The translations under genes were made by a program, and so were the position numbers. From positions 1-64,000 of the forward strand of contig NZ_JAIWPR010000010.1 in NCBI RefSeq assembly GCF_021191635.1: a DNA stretch of 64,000 nt. Direction: 5' to 3'. The DNA is from Alterluteimonas quercicellularis (GTDB lineage Bacteria > Pseudomonadota > Gammaproteobacteria > Xanthomonadales > Xanthomonadaceae). Of the stretch, positions 48,225 through 56,227 are shown piece after piece; within the stretch, counting starts at the first letter, position 1; each line of letters begins with the position of its first letter. A model generated the notes under the pieces. It was not told where the DNA came from. It was given only the letters and a program-made list of their open reading frames with translations, and searched no databases.

Positions 48225-49613
48225 TCATCGCATAGGCGGGCTTCCCACAGGCGCGGGAACTGCATGGCGCTGGAACGTTCCATGCTCACATGGCCCGTGC
48301 GCGGCCACGTGCCCTGTCGCGACGAGGAACCCGATCGCCTGAATCACGCGCCAGTCCGGATAGCGCCGCGGCGACTGTCCTTGGTACTGCCGTACTACTT
48401 CGTGGGCCCGCAGCCCGCCATGGCCGCAAACGGCCCTGATCCGGCCGAGCTCGCCGGAACTCAGTATCCTGTCCGGCAGTCTCGATTCGCTCTCCCGCCG
48501 ACTGCAAACGACGCAGTCCGGATGCAGTCCGATCCACTCCTGCCGGGACGCCCAGAACGTGCTCCTTCGCCAACGCCTTTCCAGGCCGTAGTAGTAGGCC
48601 CGCTGCTTGAGGTAATGCTCGAAGGCGACCTGGATGCGCTTGCAGTAGGCATCGATGGCGCCCGAAGCGCCGCCCAGCCAATCGAAAATCGCGTCCGCCG
48701 CGCGGACGCCGTCTTCCATCGCCTTCGCGATGCCGGCCGAGGACAGCGGATCGTAGGCGGAAGCGGCGTCGCCGGCAGCGAGCCATCCCCGTTCCGATCC
48801 CGCCGTCTCCAGCACGCTCGAATCGGCCGCCGCGATGCGGCTGCCCAGGCATTCCGGCGCCCCCCTCAACAGTGGCCCGACGTGGGCCGTGCGCCCGACG
48901 AACTCGAGGAAGCGATCGAGCCGTCCCAGCGCGAGACCTCTCACCAGCGCCTTGTCCGAGAAAACGGCGACGACGAAGCGGTCGTCCGGCAGCGCCACGG
49001 CGTAGCACCATCCATTCTCGACGCTCTCGATCAGGGTGTGGCGTGGGAAAGCTTCCGGCTGCCCCCGCCACAGCGTGTACACGGCCTGCAGATCGTCGAA
49101 CCGGATGCGGGGAATGCCCAGGCCGCGCGCCACCGTGGCGCGTTTGCCGGTCGCGTCGACCAGGAAGCGGCCGCCGATCCCCGCCCCCTCGCCCGTCCTG
49201 ATGCGCCAGGGCCCTTCGCCCTCCAGCCGTTGCGCACGGAACGCGGTGTCGATCACCTCGACACCGGCGGATCGCGCCTGGTCCATCAGGTATCGGTCGA
49301 AAGCCGCACGATCGAGCAGGAAGCCTTTGCCATGCAGGCCGAACAGGTGGTCGTCGTAGGCGAGCGTGTCGCCGCCCCAGGCCGAGCACACCCCTTGAGC
49401 GGAAAGGGACGGCACGCGCGGAACGTCCCGGCCCACGCCCAGGGCTTCCAGCCACCGCCTGGCCTGCGGCTGCAGGGTCTCGCCGGTCCGGATCGATTCG
49501 GGCACGGGCGTATGCAGCAAGGCGACCGAAGCCGCTCCCCGCCTTCGCAGCGCGAGCGCGGTCGAACATCCCGCCACGCCGCCGCCGACGATCACCACGT
49601 CGTAATCGTTCAT
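48225..49613 (-). CDS. lodB: LodB-like FAD oxidoreductase (cofactor maturation)
   Basis: The 462-residue flavoprotein has an N-terminal FAD motif (DVVIVGGGVAGCSTALALRR), a second motif GWLAAGDAASAYDPLSSAGI near 285-304 and overall similarity to tryptophan-halogenase-type monooxygenases. LodB/GoxB flavoproteins are required to build the cysteine tryptophylquinone cofactor in their cognate oxidase. Its ATG overlaps the lodA stop (ATGA), the linkage expected for that job. A C-terminal extension contains a CVVCSRRES pair of cysteines. The assignment depends on the adjacent LodA-type gene; a halogenase role is unlikely because the canonical halogenase WxWxIP motif is not seen. Confidence 0.85.
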   Translation of the reverse strand: MNDYDVVIVGGGVAGCSTALALRRRGAASVALLHTPVPESIRTGETLQPQARRWLEALGVGRDVPRVPSLSAQGVCSAWGGDTLAYDDHLFGLHGKGFLLDRAAFDRYLMDQARSAGVEVIDTAFRAQRLEGEGPWRIRTGEGAGIGGRFLVDATGKRATVARGLGIPRIRFDDLQAVYTLWRGQPEAFPRHTLIESVENGWCYAVALPDDRFVVAVFSDKALVRGLALGRLDRFLEFVGRTAHVGPLLRGAPECLGSRIAAADSSVLETAGSERGWLAAGDAASAYDPLSSAGIAKAMEDGVRAADAIFDWLGGASGAIDAYCKRIQVAFEHYLKQRAYYYGLERRWRRSTFWASRQEWIGLHPDCVVCSRRESESRLPDRILSSGELGRIRAVCGHGGLRAHEVVRQYQGQSPRRYPDWRVIQAIGFLVATGHVAAHGPCEHGTFQRHAVPAPVGSPPMR

Positions 49614-51622
49614 CGCCCGCTCGCAGTACCGGCTTTGCAATAGGACTGATAGCCTTCGATCTTGTCGGTCTGCCGAGAAGTCTCCACGTATCGAGGCTCC
49701 TGCCCCGCCGCATCGTTCTCCACGACGAATCCCAGGTACTTCCAGCAGGTCACCATCTGGATGTCGGAGCAGTTGTTGCCTGTGGACGGATCGCTGGGAG
49801 GGTTGGGTTCGATGTCCTGGACGAAACCCCGCGTCCACATCACCTGCTGCGTCGGCTGGTCCTCCGGATAGACCGCATAGGGGCGCTGTGCCGGCCACCA
49901 CCAGTAGTTCGTGATGGCCACCCGAGGCTCGTTGGTCTTGAGATTGCTGATGTCCTGGATGGAGCACTCGTTGAAATCCGCCTGCCAGGGCTGCGCCATG
50001 TACTTGCTCAGGTCGCCGGGCTCCAGTCCCTGGGAATAGTCCCCATTGCTGCCGTTGCTCAGCGACAGCTCGTACTGCCTCAGTGACGCGAGAGGCTTCG
50101 TGTTGATGCGGAAGAAGTCGGACGCATCGAAGCCGGGCGGCAGCGACTTATAGATCGAGGCGTTCCGGGTGATCCACGTGATCTCGATGCCAGGCGAAAA
50201 GGCGCCACCGACGCAGTTCTGGAGATGTGCCGCGTCCAGCGCGACGCCGGGGCCGACCGTGGGCAGACTGGCCGTTGTACATCTTCCGTTGGCGTACTGG
50301 GACAGCACGAAGTACTGCGTGCGGGTCAAGCCCAGATACTTGGATATCGTCTCGTTGCTGATCGGATTGTCCCCTGCCAGGAACGGCATCAGCAGCGGCT
50401 GGTTCTCTGCCGGTCCGTCCGCACCCTGCCCCGGGTACTGGTTTCCGCGTCCCCGGACGTAGCCGAACACGCCGCTTCGGAACGCCTCGGGGTCTGGGCC
50501 TGAGCCGCTGGCGAACCCATCATGGGCGGCAAGCCCGGCCCCGGGTATGTTGCACACGTACTGGTACAACGCCGGCCTGCTCAGGATCGGCGCGATCTCG
50601 TCCGGATAGCTCGGCTCGTAGCCGGCGTCGAATGCGCCATTGCGATAGTGCGCCGGACTCGCGCCGAACTCGCGTACGAAGACGTCGAACATGTTGTCGT
50701 ACATGTTGACCTGGTTGATGATCTGCGGCGCATAGGCGGGAGGCGCGACGACCACCCAGGCGCTCGCATCCACCTCCGCCGCGGACCCGTCCGACATGTG
50801 CAGCACCGCCGTGACCGGCCCGTCGGCGATATCGTCGAACCAGCCCTCGTTGTTGGCATAGGCGTCGATGGTCACGTACTCGCCATCGTGGCTGGTCGTC
50901 CCAGAGTTCCCGTCCCCTCCCAGAATCAGCAGGTTGCCGCCGCCGTCGGTCAGCGCCGTCCCCAGCCTGGCGACAGGAAAGGGAACCAGGCCGGCCAGGA
51001 AGGAGTAACGCGCCGGGTCGAGCGCGAAATCCTCGCGCTGGCCCGGGCCCGGGAGCGTCTTAGGGCCAGGATCGAGAACCAGCTGCCGGCGTACCTCGTC
51101 GTCGATGCTTCGTGGGTCGGGCGTCGTCCCCAGCGACTTGTTGTAGCGAAGCGGGTTGTAGGGCGCGTCCGGATAGGTCGGTTCGCCCTCCGACGTGTAC
51201 GGATTGTTCGCGTTGTTGGCGTCGTAGCCGAGGTCGTTGGCGAAGGCGTAGGGCGATGCGCCGTCGCCTATCTGAACGCCCGTCGGATAAGGTCCCATGC
51301 CGGACCCGGTCTGCTGCTTGAACTGAAACCAGCTCGACTTCTTGTTGCAGACCCATACCGTCCATTCGATGGAATCCAGGCCGTCGCGACCCGCCTCCAT
51401 TTCCACGCCCTGGGGGTTCTGATCGTCGTACCTGTAGACCTTGAACCTCGCAGCTTGCTTCAGCAGCTTGCCCTGCGCATCGCGAAACCTGTCTGTTGTC
51501 GCACCGGGAGCCGAGTACTCGGTCGGCAACGCGCCCGGCGCGGAGGGGGCGACGTAGTACTCGTCGCTGTCGCCGACCCGCGCGATGCCGATGGCGGGAT
51601 GGATCTTGTAGGTCGTCGTCAT
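49610..51622 (-). CDS. lodA: LodA/GoxA-family quinone-cofactor oxidase
   Basis: The 670-residue protein opens with IHPAIGIARVGDS, the hallmark of LodA-like amine or amino-acid oxidases that use a self-derived cysteine tryptophylquinone. Candidate cofactor residues are Cys470 in LQNCVGGAFSPGIEITW and a Trp in NYWWWPAQRP (574-576). Characterised members oxidise lysine (LodA) or glycine (GoxA), releasing H2O2, ammonia and an aldehyde or oxo acid; LodA is antibacterial through H2O2. No classical signal peptide is present. A GGAGG site lies 6 nt before the ATG. It is flanked by a c-haem protein upstream and lodB downstream. Amino-acid specificity cannot be told from sequence. Confidence 0.88.
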   Translation of the reverse strand: MTTTYKIHPAIGIARVGDSDEYYVAPSAPGALPTEYSAPGATTDRFRDAQGKLLKQAARFKVYRYDDQNPQGVEMEAGRDGLDSIEWTVWVCNKKSSWFQFKQQTGSGMGPYPTGVQIGDGASPYAFANDLGYDANNANNPYTSEGEPTYPDAPYNPLRYNKSLGTTPDPRSIDDEVRRQLVLDPGPKTLPGPGQREDFALDPARYSFLAGLVPFPVARLGTALTDGGGNLLILGGDGNSGTTSHDGEYVTIDAYANNEGWFDDIADGPVTAVLHMSDGSAAEVDASAWVVVAPPAYAPQIINQVNMYDNMFDVFVREFGASPAHYRNGAFDAGYEPSYPDEIAPILSRPALYQYVCNIPGAGLAAHDGFASGSGPDPEAFRSGVFGYVRGRGNQYPGQGADGPAENQPLLMPFLAGDNPISNETISKYLGLTRTQYFVLSQYANGRCTTASLPTVGPGVALDAAHLQNCVGGAFSPGIEITWITRNASIYKSLPPGFDASDFFRINTKPLASLRQYELSLSNGSNGDYSQGLEPGDLSKYMAQPWQADFNECSIQDISNLKTNEPRVAITNYWWWPAQRPYAVYPEDQPTQQVMWTRGFVQDIEPNPPSDPSTGNNCSDIQMVTCWKYLGFVVENDAAGQEPRYVETSRQTDKIEGYQSYCKAGTASGR

Positions 51623-51643
51623 GCTGCGCCTCCATGGCTTGTT

Positions 51644-53419
51644 TCAGAATCCGTACTTCTCCATCAGCCGGCTGGCGGCCGCGTCGGTGAACTCGGGAGC
51701 CTCGGGTTCTCGGACCGGCCCGCCGCGAAGCGTGAAGCTGAAATCGCCGCCCTGGACCTGCGCGTTGCCGTGACAGCCCATGCAGCCGCCCATGTTGTAG
51801 TGGTCGTAGGCGTCGCCCGCGGCATTCACCACGTAGACGTTCTGCGCGGGCTCGCCTGCCTTGTAGTCCGATGTCTGGCCGTCCGGCGTCTGGATGCCCG
51901 AGAATTCCTGCAGCGTCCTGTTCGTTTCCACCACGATGTTGGCCTGGTAGAAGGTCGAGCGCTGCCGATCGGGATTGCTTGGGTCGATGTCATCGAAGTT
52001 GAAGGGCTGATACTGGATGTTGACCAGCTTGTAGTGCTCCCAGGGCGAGTTCCGGATGCCGTTGTCCTGGTTGTAGGCACGTATCTGCCCCTGCGCCTCT
52101 CGATTGACGTCGATGATCTGCTGGGGAATCGCATTGTCGCGATAGTTCACGCAAACGCCGCCGTCGCCGGTCTCCGGCTTCGGCAGGCCCGCCGGGATGT
52201 TCCGATAGAAAAGCCTCGGATTGTTCGCCGGCTGGCAGAACGGGCCGTCGGCGGTCGTGGTCGTGCCAGCGGGCCCGTCGGTGTGCGATATGCGCGGGGT
52301 CGTGGACGCTCCGCCGAGCTGGCCGGAGTCGATCAGCATCTCCCCGTACACGTTCTCGACCGGTTGTCCTTCGCTGTCCTTGATGTTGTCCGCCTGCTCG
52401 AACGTCGCGAAGGTGAAGGTCGGTGCCCCAAGGGTCTTCTGCACGATGTGGAGCGCCACCATGCCCCAGGTCGTCTCCTGGTGGTAGCAGGTGGCGTCGC
52501 CCTGCTTCTCGTAGAAGCGAACCGGCGCCGTGTGGAAGCTGCCGGACTCGACCTCGTCGTTCGTCAACAAGCGCCAGGCCGACTTGACCATGACCGAACC
52601 GACCGGGAACTGGACGATCGTCTCTGAACCCGCCGGCTCGCCGGACGCGATCGCGTTGGTGAAGTTGGTGACGGCCTGGAAGTAGTCGACATCGGTCCCG
52701 TTGCCGCCGTGGTTGAAGTAGCCCCTGCCGACGATGTAGTCGGAGTACGTGCGGTTGGCCTTGGCCAGAAACCTGATCAGCGTCGGACTCGACGATTCGC
52801 TCGGCGCATAGCCGCTGGCGCCCGACGTGCCGTTGAACATGTAGTCCAGGCTGATCTGCGAGACCTCGTCCAGGTTGATCCAGGCGACGCTATCGTCCGA
52901 AGCGCCGCTGCATGACGGCACGCCCTCGCTGTAGTAGTACCCGGGCAGGGCGTCGTAGTGGAACGTGAGCCCGTCCTTCCCCACCTCCACGCCTGGCGGA
53001 AGATGCGTGGACCAGGGATAGATCTCCACCTTCGAGCGGTAGGTGTGCCAGACCAGCGGCCGGCTCTGGTCTCCGAACTTCAGGTCCGGATCCGCGGTGT
53101 CGCGATGCGACGGCTGGCCGTTCTGCTCCATCGCCGGCCAGTTCAGAGCGATGAACTGGTTCCAGGCGTAGCGTGCCGCCTGCTCGATGCCGACGTGACC
53201 GTCGCGGTCCGGGATTTCTGACGGACGCACGGGACTGACCCTGACGCGGTCCTCGTCGGGACGGATCGGCTCGGATTGCCTCGGAACGGCCTGCGCACCG
53301 GCCGGAGGGGCGGCCGCATCGCCCCTTCGGGTTTCGGTCGCGATTCCCTGGAGGGCGATCAACGACCCTGCGACAGCGACGGACAGACCGACAACGACCG
53401 CATGTGCGGACTTCGCCAT
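51644..53419 (-). CDS. exported protein with one c-type haem site, partner of LodA
   Basis: The 591-residue protein has an N-terminal hydrophobic export signal (MAKSAHAVVVGLSVAVAGSLIA) and a single c-haem motif, CMGCH at residues 546-550, preceded by HYNMGG. A tryptophan/tyrosine-rich region around YAWNQFIALNWPAM and many Asn/Gly segments follow the signal. I do not recognise the family beyond this. It heads the operon 21 bp before lodA, behind its own promoter. It may take electrons from the quinone oxidase, or be an independently exported partner. The haem implies periplasmic maturation, whereas LodA has no visible signal, which is a puzzle. Confidence 0.75.
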   Translation of the reverse strand: MAKSAHAVVVGLSVAVAGSLIALQGIATETRRGDAAAPPAGAQAVPRQSEPIRPDEDRVRVSPVRPSEIPDRDGHVGIEQAARYAWNQFIALNWPAMEQNGQPSHRDTADPDLKFGDQSRPLVWHTYRSKVEIYPWSTHLPPGVEVGKDGLTFHYDALPGYYYSEGVPSCSGASDDSVAWINLDEVSQISLDYMFNGTSGASGYAPSESSSPTLIRFLAKANRTYSDYIVGRGYFNHGGNGTDVDYFQAVTNFTNAIASGEPAGSETIVQFPVGSVMVKSAWRLLTNDEVESGSFHTAPVRFYEKQGDATCYHQETTWGMVALHIVQKTLGAPTFTFATFEQADNIKDSEGQPVENVYGEMLIDSGQLGGASTTPRISHTDGPAGTTTTADGPFCQPANNPRLFYRNIPAGLPKPETGDGGVCVNYRDNAIPQQIIDVNREAQGQIRAYNQDNGIRNSPWEHYKLVNIQYQPFNFDDIDPSNPDRQRSTFYQANIVVETNRTLQEFSGIQTPDGQTSDYKAGEPAQNVYVVNAAGDAYDHYNMGGCMGCHGNAQVQGGDFSFTLRGGPVREPEAPEFTDAAASRLMEKYGF

Positions 53420-53501
53420 GGCACGCTCCTTCGATTACCGATCATTCCCTTTTGCCGCGTCGGAATACGCCATCCGGCGCCGGCATCCATCTCCACGGAC
53501 A

Positions 53502-53530
53502 GATATACGCCGGGCCGATCCCGGTGTCGA
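53502..53530 (-). promoter_or_regulatory. sigma-70 promoter of the lod operon
   Basis: On the minus strand TCGACA (53530-53525) and TATATC (53507-53502) are separated by 17 nt. The predicted start is about 80 nt upstream of the ATG at 53419, which also has an AAGGAG ribosome site. Confidence 0.6.
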
Positions 53531-53534
53531 TTAC

Positions 53535-53554
53535 AAAAACTCACCGAATGTGAG
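53535..53554 (-). terminator. small hairpin with T tract after the methyltransferase gene
   Basis: Read on the minus strand, CTCAC-ATTCG-GTGAG is followed by TTTTTG. The short stem makes a weak intrinsic terminator separating the upstream gene from the lod promoter; it could instead be an operator dyad. Confidence 0.45.
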
Positions 53555-53611
53555 CTTTCGATTCGAGCGTGCACCGGCGAAAAACAAGACGCGACCACGT
53601 GGGCCGATGCC

Positions 53612-54361
53612 CTACGGCCGTTCCGATTCGCCCCCCGTCATCGGCACGAAGCGCACCGCCGCCACGCGACGCTCGCTCACTTCGCCCGAGGCCGATTTCT
53701 CGATCACGGTCAGCGACTGCACCGCGCGCTGCGGGCCGACCGGAATCACCATGCGGCCACCGGGGGCGAGCTGGTCGACCAGCGCCTGCGGCACCCGCTC
53801 GGGCGCGGCGGTGACGACGATGGCGTCGAACGGTGCGGCCTCCGGCCAGCCGGCGTAGCCGTCGCCGGTGCGCACCTCGACGTTGTCGAGCCCGAGCGTG
53901 CGCAGCAGCGCGCGCGAGCGTTCGGCCAGCGGAGGGACGATCTCGATGGTGTAGACGCGCGCCACCAGCGGTGCGAGCACCGCCGCCTGGTAGCCGGAGC
54001 CGGTGCCGATCTCCAGCACGCGGTCGCCGGGCTGCGGATCCAGCAGCTCGGTCATGCGCGCGACGATGTAGGGCTGCGAGATGGTCTGGCCGTGGCCGAT
54101 CGGCAGCGGGTGGTCGCCGTAGGCCGCCGCTACGCCGTCGGGCGGCACGAAGCGTTCGCGCGGGGTGGCGCGCATCGCCTCCAGCACCCGCGCGTCGCGG
54201 ATGCCCTGCGCACGTAGGTCCTCGACCAGGCGTTCGCGCTGCAGCGTCATCGCGTCCTCTCCGCTCCGGTTCGCGGGCGGCGGCGCGCAGGCGGCGATGC
54301 CCGCCCAGCAGGCTAGCAGCATCGCTGGCCAGCGCTTCCGGATGAGGATGTCGTTCGGCAT
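53612..54361 (-). CDS. lipobox-bearing protein-L-isoaspartate O-methyltransferase
   Basis: The 249-residue protein combines an N-terminal hydrophobic segment and lipobox (GIAAC, Cys25) with a complete PCM-type methyltransferase domain. GIRDARVLEAMRATPRERFVP, QTISQP and the SAM-binding VLEIGTGSGYQAAVLA are all present. Cytoplasmic PCM repairs isoaspartyl residues; the export signal suggests this copy acts on envelope proteins. Because SAM is cytoplasmic, activity outside the inner membrane is hard to explain. An internal ATG after the lipobox (MTLQRERLV, residue 38) would give a normal cytosolic enzyme, so the start matters. A GGAGG site supports the long form. Confidence 0.82.
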   Translation of the reverse strand: MPNDILIRKRWPAMLLACWAGIAACAPPPANRSGEDAMTLQRERLVEDLRAQGIRDARVLEAMRATPRERFVPPDGVAAAYGDHPLPIGHGQTISQPYIVARMTELLDPQPGDRVLEIGTGSGYQAAVLAPLVARVYTIEIVPPLAERSRALLRTLGLDNVEVRTGDGYAGWPEAAPFDAIVVTAAPERVPQALVDQLAPGGRMVIPVGPQRAVQSLTVIEKSASGEVSERRVAAVRFVPMTGGESERP

Positions 54362-54487
54362 GGCCTCGCGCCTCCTGCGGTCCGCACCGAGCCTGCCGCA
54401 ACCGGCGTCAACCGGCGATGAGCGCCGGCTCGACCCCGTCGGGCGACATGGCGCGTTGGCAACGGCCCCTTCTGCGAGGAAACGCCG

Positions 54488-56227
54488 ATGCGCCTGCCGG
54501 TCCCGCTCCCGCTGCTACTCCTGCTCCTGTCCTGCAGCCTGGGCCTGCTCGCCGGGTGCCGTTCCGCGCCCGAGCCGCTGTCCGGCCCAGCACAGCCGCC
54601 CGCGCCGTCGGAAACGATCCGCGCGCCGGCGCCGCCCGCTCCCGCGTCGCAGTCGCCGTCCTTCCAGGCCGACAGGATCGCAGTGACCGGGGCGAGACTC
54701 GCCCATCCCCGACCCTCCCCGATCCCGCGCCCGCCCCGGCCGTTGCCGCCGCCCTCCAACACCGAGCGCTACGCGCAGATCGACACCCATCCCGTGCGCC
54801 GCGTCTCGGAAGCGCCGGTCTCCACGTTCTCGGTCGACGTCGATACCGGCAGCTACAGCAACGTCCGGCGCATGCTGCGCCAGGGCCGCCGCCCGCCGGC
54901 GGACGCGGTGCGCACGGAAGAGTTCGTCAACTACTTCCGCTACGGGCATCCGGGGCCGGACTCGGCGCAGACGCCGTTCCGGGTGACCACCGAGCTGGCG
55001 CCCTCGCCCTGGGGCGCCGGCCGCCAGCTGCTGATGATCGGCATCCGCGGCTACGACGTCGCGCCGGACGCGTTGCCGCCGGCCAACCTGGTGTTCCTGA
55101 TCGACACGTCCGGCTCGATGCAAGGCCCGGACAAGCTGCCGCTGCTGCAGCAGTCCCTGGCCACCCTGGTCGAGCGGCTGCGCCCGCAGGACAGGGTGAG
55201 CCTGGTGACCTACGCCGGTTCGGCCGGGCTGGCGCTGCCGCCCACGGCCGGCGACCGCAAGGCCGAGATCCTTGCCGCGCTGCACGGCCTGCGGGCCGGC
55301 GGCGGCACCCACGGCAGCGCCGGACTGGCGCTGGCCTACGCGACCGCGCGGCAGGCGCACGTGGCCGGTGGCATCAACCGGGTGATCCTGGCCACCGACG
55401 GCGACTTCAACGTCGGCATCGTCGATCGCGGCGAGCTGGAGACCTACGTCGCCGACCAGCGCCGCGGCGGCATCGCGCTCAGCACGCTGGGCTTCGGCCA
55501 GGGCAACTACCACGACGCCATGGCCGAACGGCTCGCCGACGTCGGCGACGGTCAGCACGCCTATATCGACACCCTGCAGGAAGCGCGCAAGGTGCTGGTC
55601 GAGGCACTGTCCTCGACCCTGCTGACCATCGCCCGCGACGTCAAGGTCCAGGTCGAGTTCGACCCCGCCCGCGTGGCCGAGTACCGCCTGATCGGCTACG
55701 AGAACCGCGCCCTGGACGAGGCCGACTTCGCCAACGACCGCGTCGACGCCGGCGACATCGGCGCCGGCCACGAGGTCACCGCGCTGTACGAGATCGCGCT
55801 GGCCGGCGGGGGTGGCGAACGCCTGCCGCCGCGCCGCTACGGCACCCCCGCCGCGGCGCCGACCGCGCCCGCCGCGGCGGGCGAGATCGCCCACGTGGCG
55901 GTGCGCTACAAGCGACCGGGCGAGTCGCGCAGCCGGCTGATCGCCACCCCGGTACGCGCGGAGGCGCTGCGCGCCCGGCCCAGCGACACCCTGCGCTTCG
56001 CCGCCGGCGTGGCCGCCTACGCGGACGCGCTGCGCGGGGGCGCGCACCTGGGCGACTGGGGCTGGGAGGACATCCGCGCGGCGCTCGCCGCCGGGCGCGG
56101 CGACGACCCCTGGGGCCTGCGCGGCGAGTTGCTCGGCCTGGTCGACCTGGCCCGCTCTGCGGTCGAACCGGCGCGGCTGTCCGGCTCCGCTCAGGCAAAC
56201 GGCGCCGACGGCTCGGGCCGGCCGTAG
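54488..56227 (+). CDS. VWA-domain lipoprotein (YfbK-like)
   Basis: The 579-residue protein has a signal peptide and lipobox (LLAGC, Cys24), a Pro-rich spacer (30-90) and a von Willebrand type A domain. The MIDAS motif DTSGS is at 206-210, with a further ATDGDF motif near 302. The C-terminal part (AHVAVRYKRPGESRSRLI, then LRFAAGVAAYADALRG) is typical of the DUF3520 tail of YfbK-like proteins. Such genes often sit beside ECF sigma/anti-sigma pairs; here that pair is 3 kb downstream, separated by a minus-strand gene. The spacer contains RIAVTGARL, echoed in the anti-sigma protein. Its last 37 bp overlap the convergent gene. Confidence 0.85.
   Translation: MRLPVPLPLLLLLLSCSLGLLAGCRSAPEPLSGPAQPPAPSETIRAPAPPAPASQSPSFQADRIAVTGARLAHPRPSPIPRPPRPLPPPSNTERYAQIDTHPVRRVSEAPVSTFSVDVDTGSYSNVRRMLRQGRRPPADAVRTEEFVNYFRYGHPGPDSAQTPFRVTTELAPSPWGAGRQLLMIGIRGYDVAPDALPPANLVFLIDTSGSMQGPDKLPLLQQSLATLVERLRPQDRVSLVTYAGSAGLALPPTAGDRKAEILAALHGLRAGGGTHGSAGLALAYATARQAHVAGGINRVILATDGDFNVGIVDRGELETYVADQRRGGIALSTLGFGQGNYHDAMAERLADVGDGQHAYIDTLQEARKVLVEALSSTLLTIARDVKVQVEFDPARVAEYRLIGYENRALDEADFANDRVDAGDIGAGHEVTALYEIALAGGGGERLPPRRYGTPAAAPTAPAAAGEIAHVAVRYKRPGESRSRLIATPVRAEALRARPSDTLRFAAGVAAYADALRGGAHLGDWGWEDIRAALAAGRGDDPWGLRGELLGLVDLARSAVEPARLSGSAQANGADGSGRP

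Noticed and set aside
48225-49613. Tryptophan halogenase
   Set aside because: The fold is related, but the expected WxWxIP motif is not seen and the 4-bp overlap with a LodA-type gene supports a cofactor-maturation flavoprotein.
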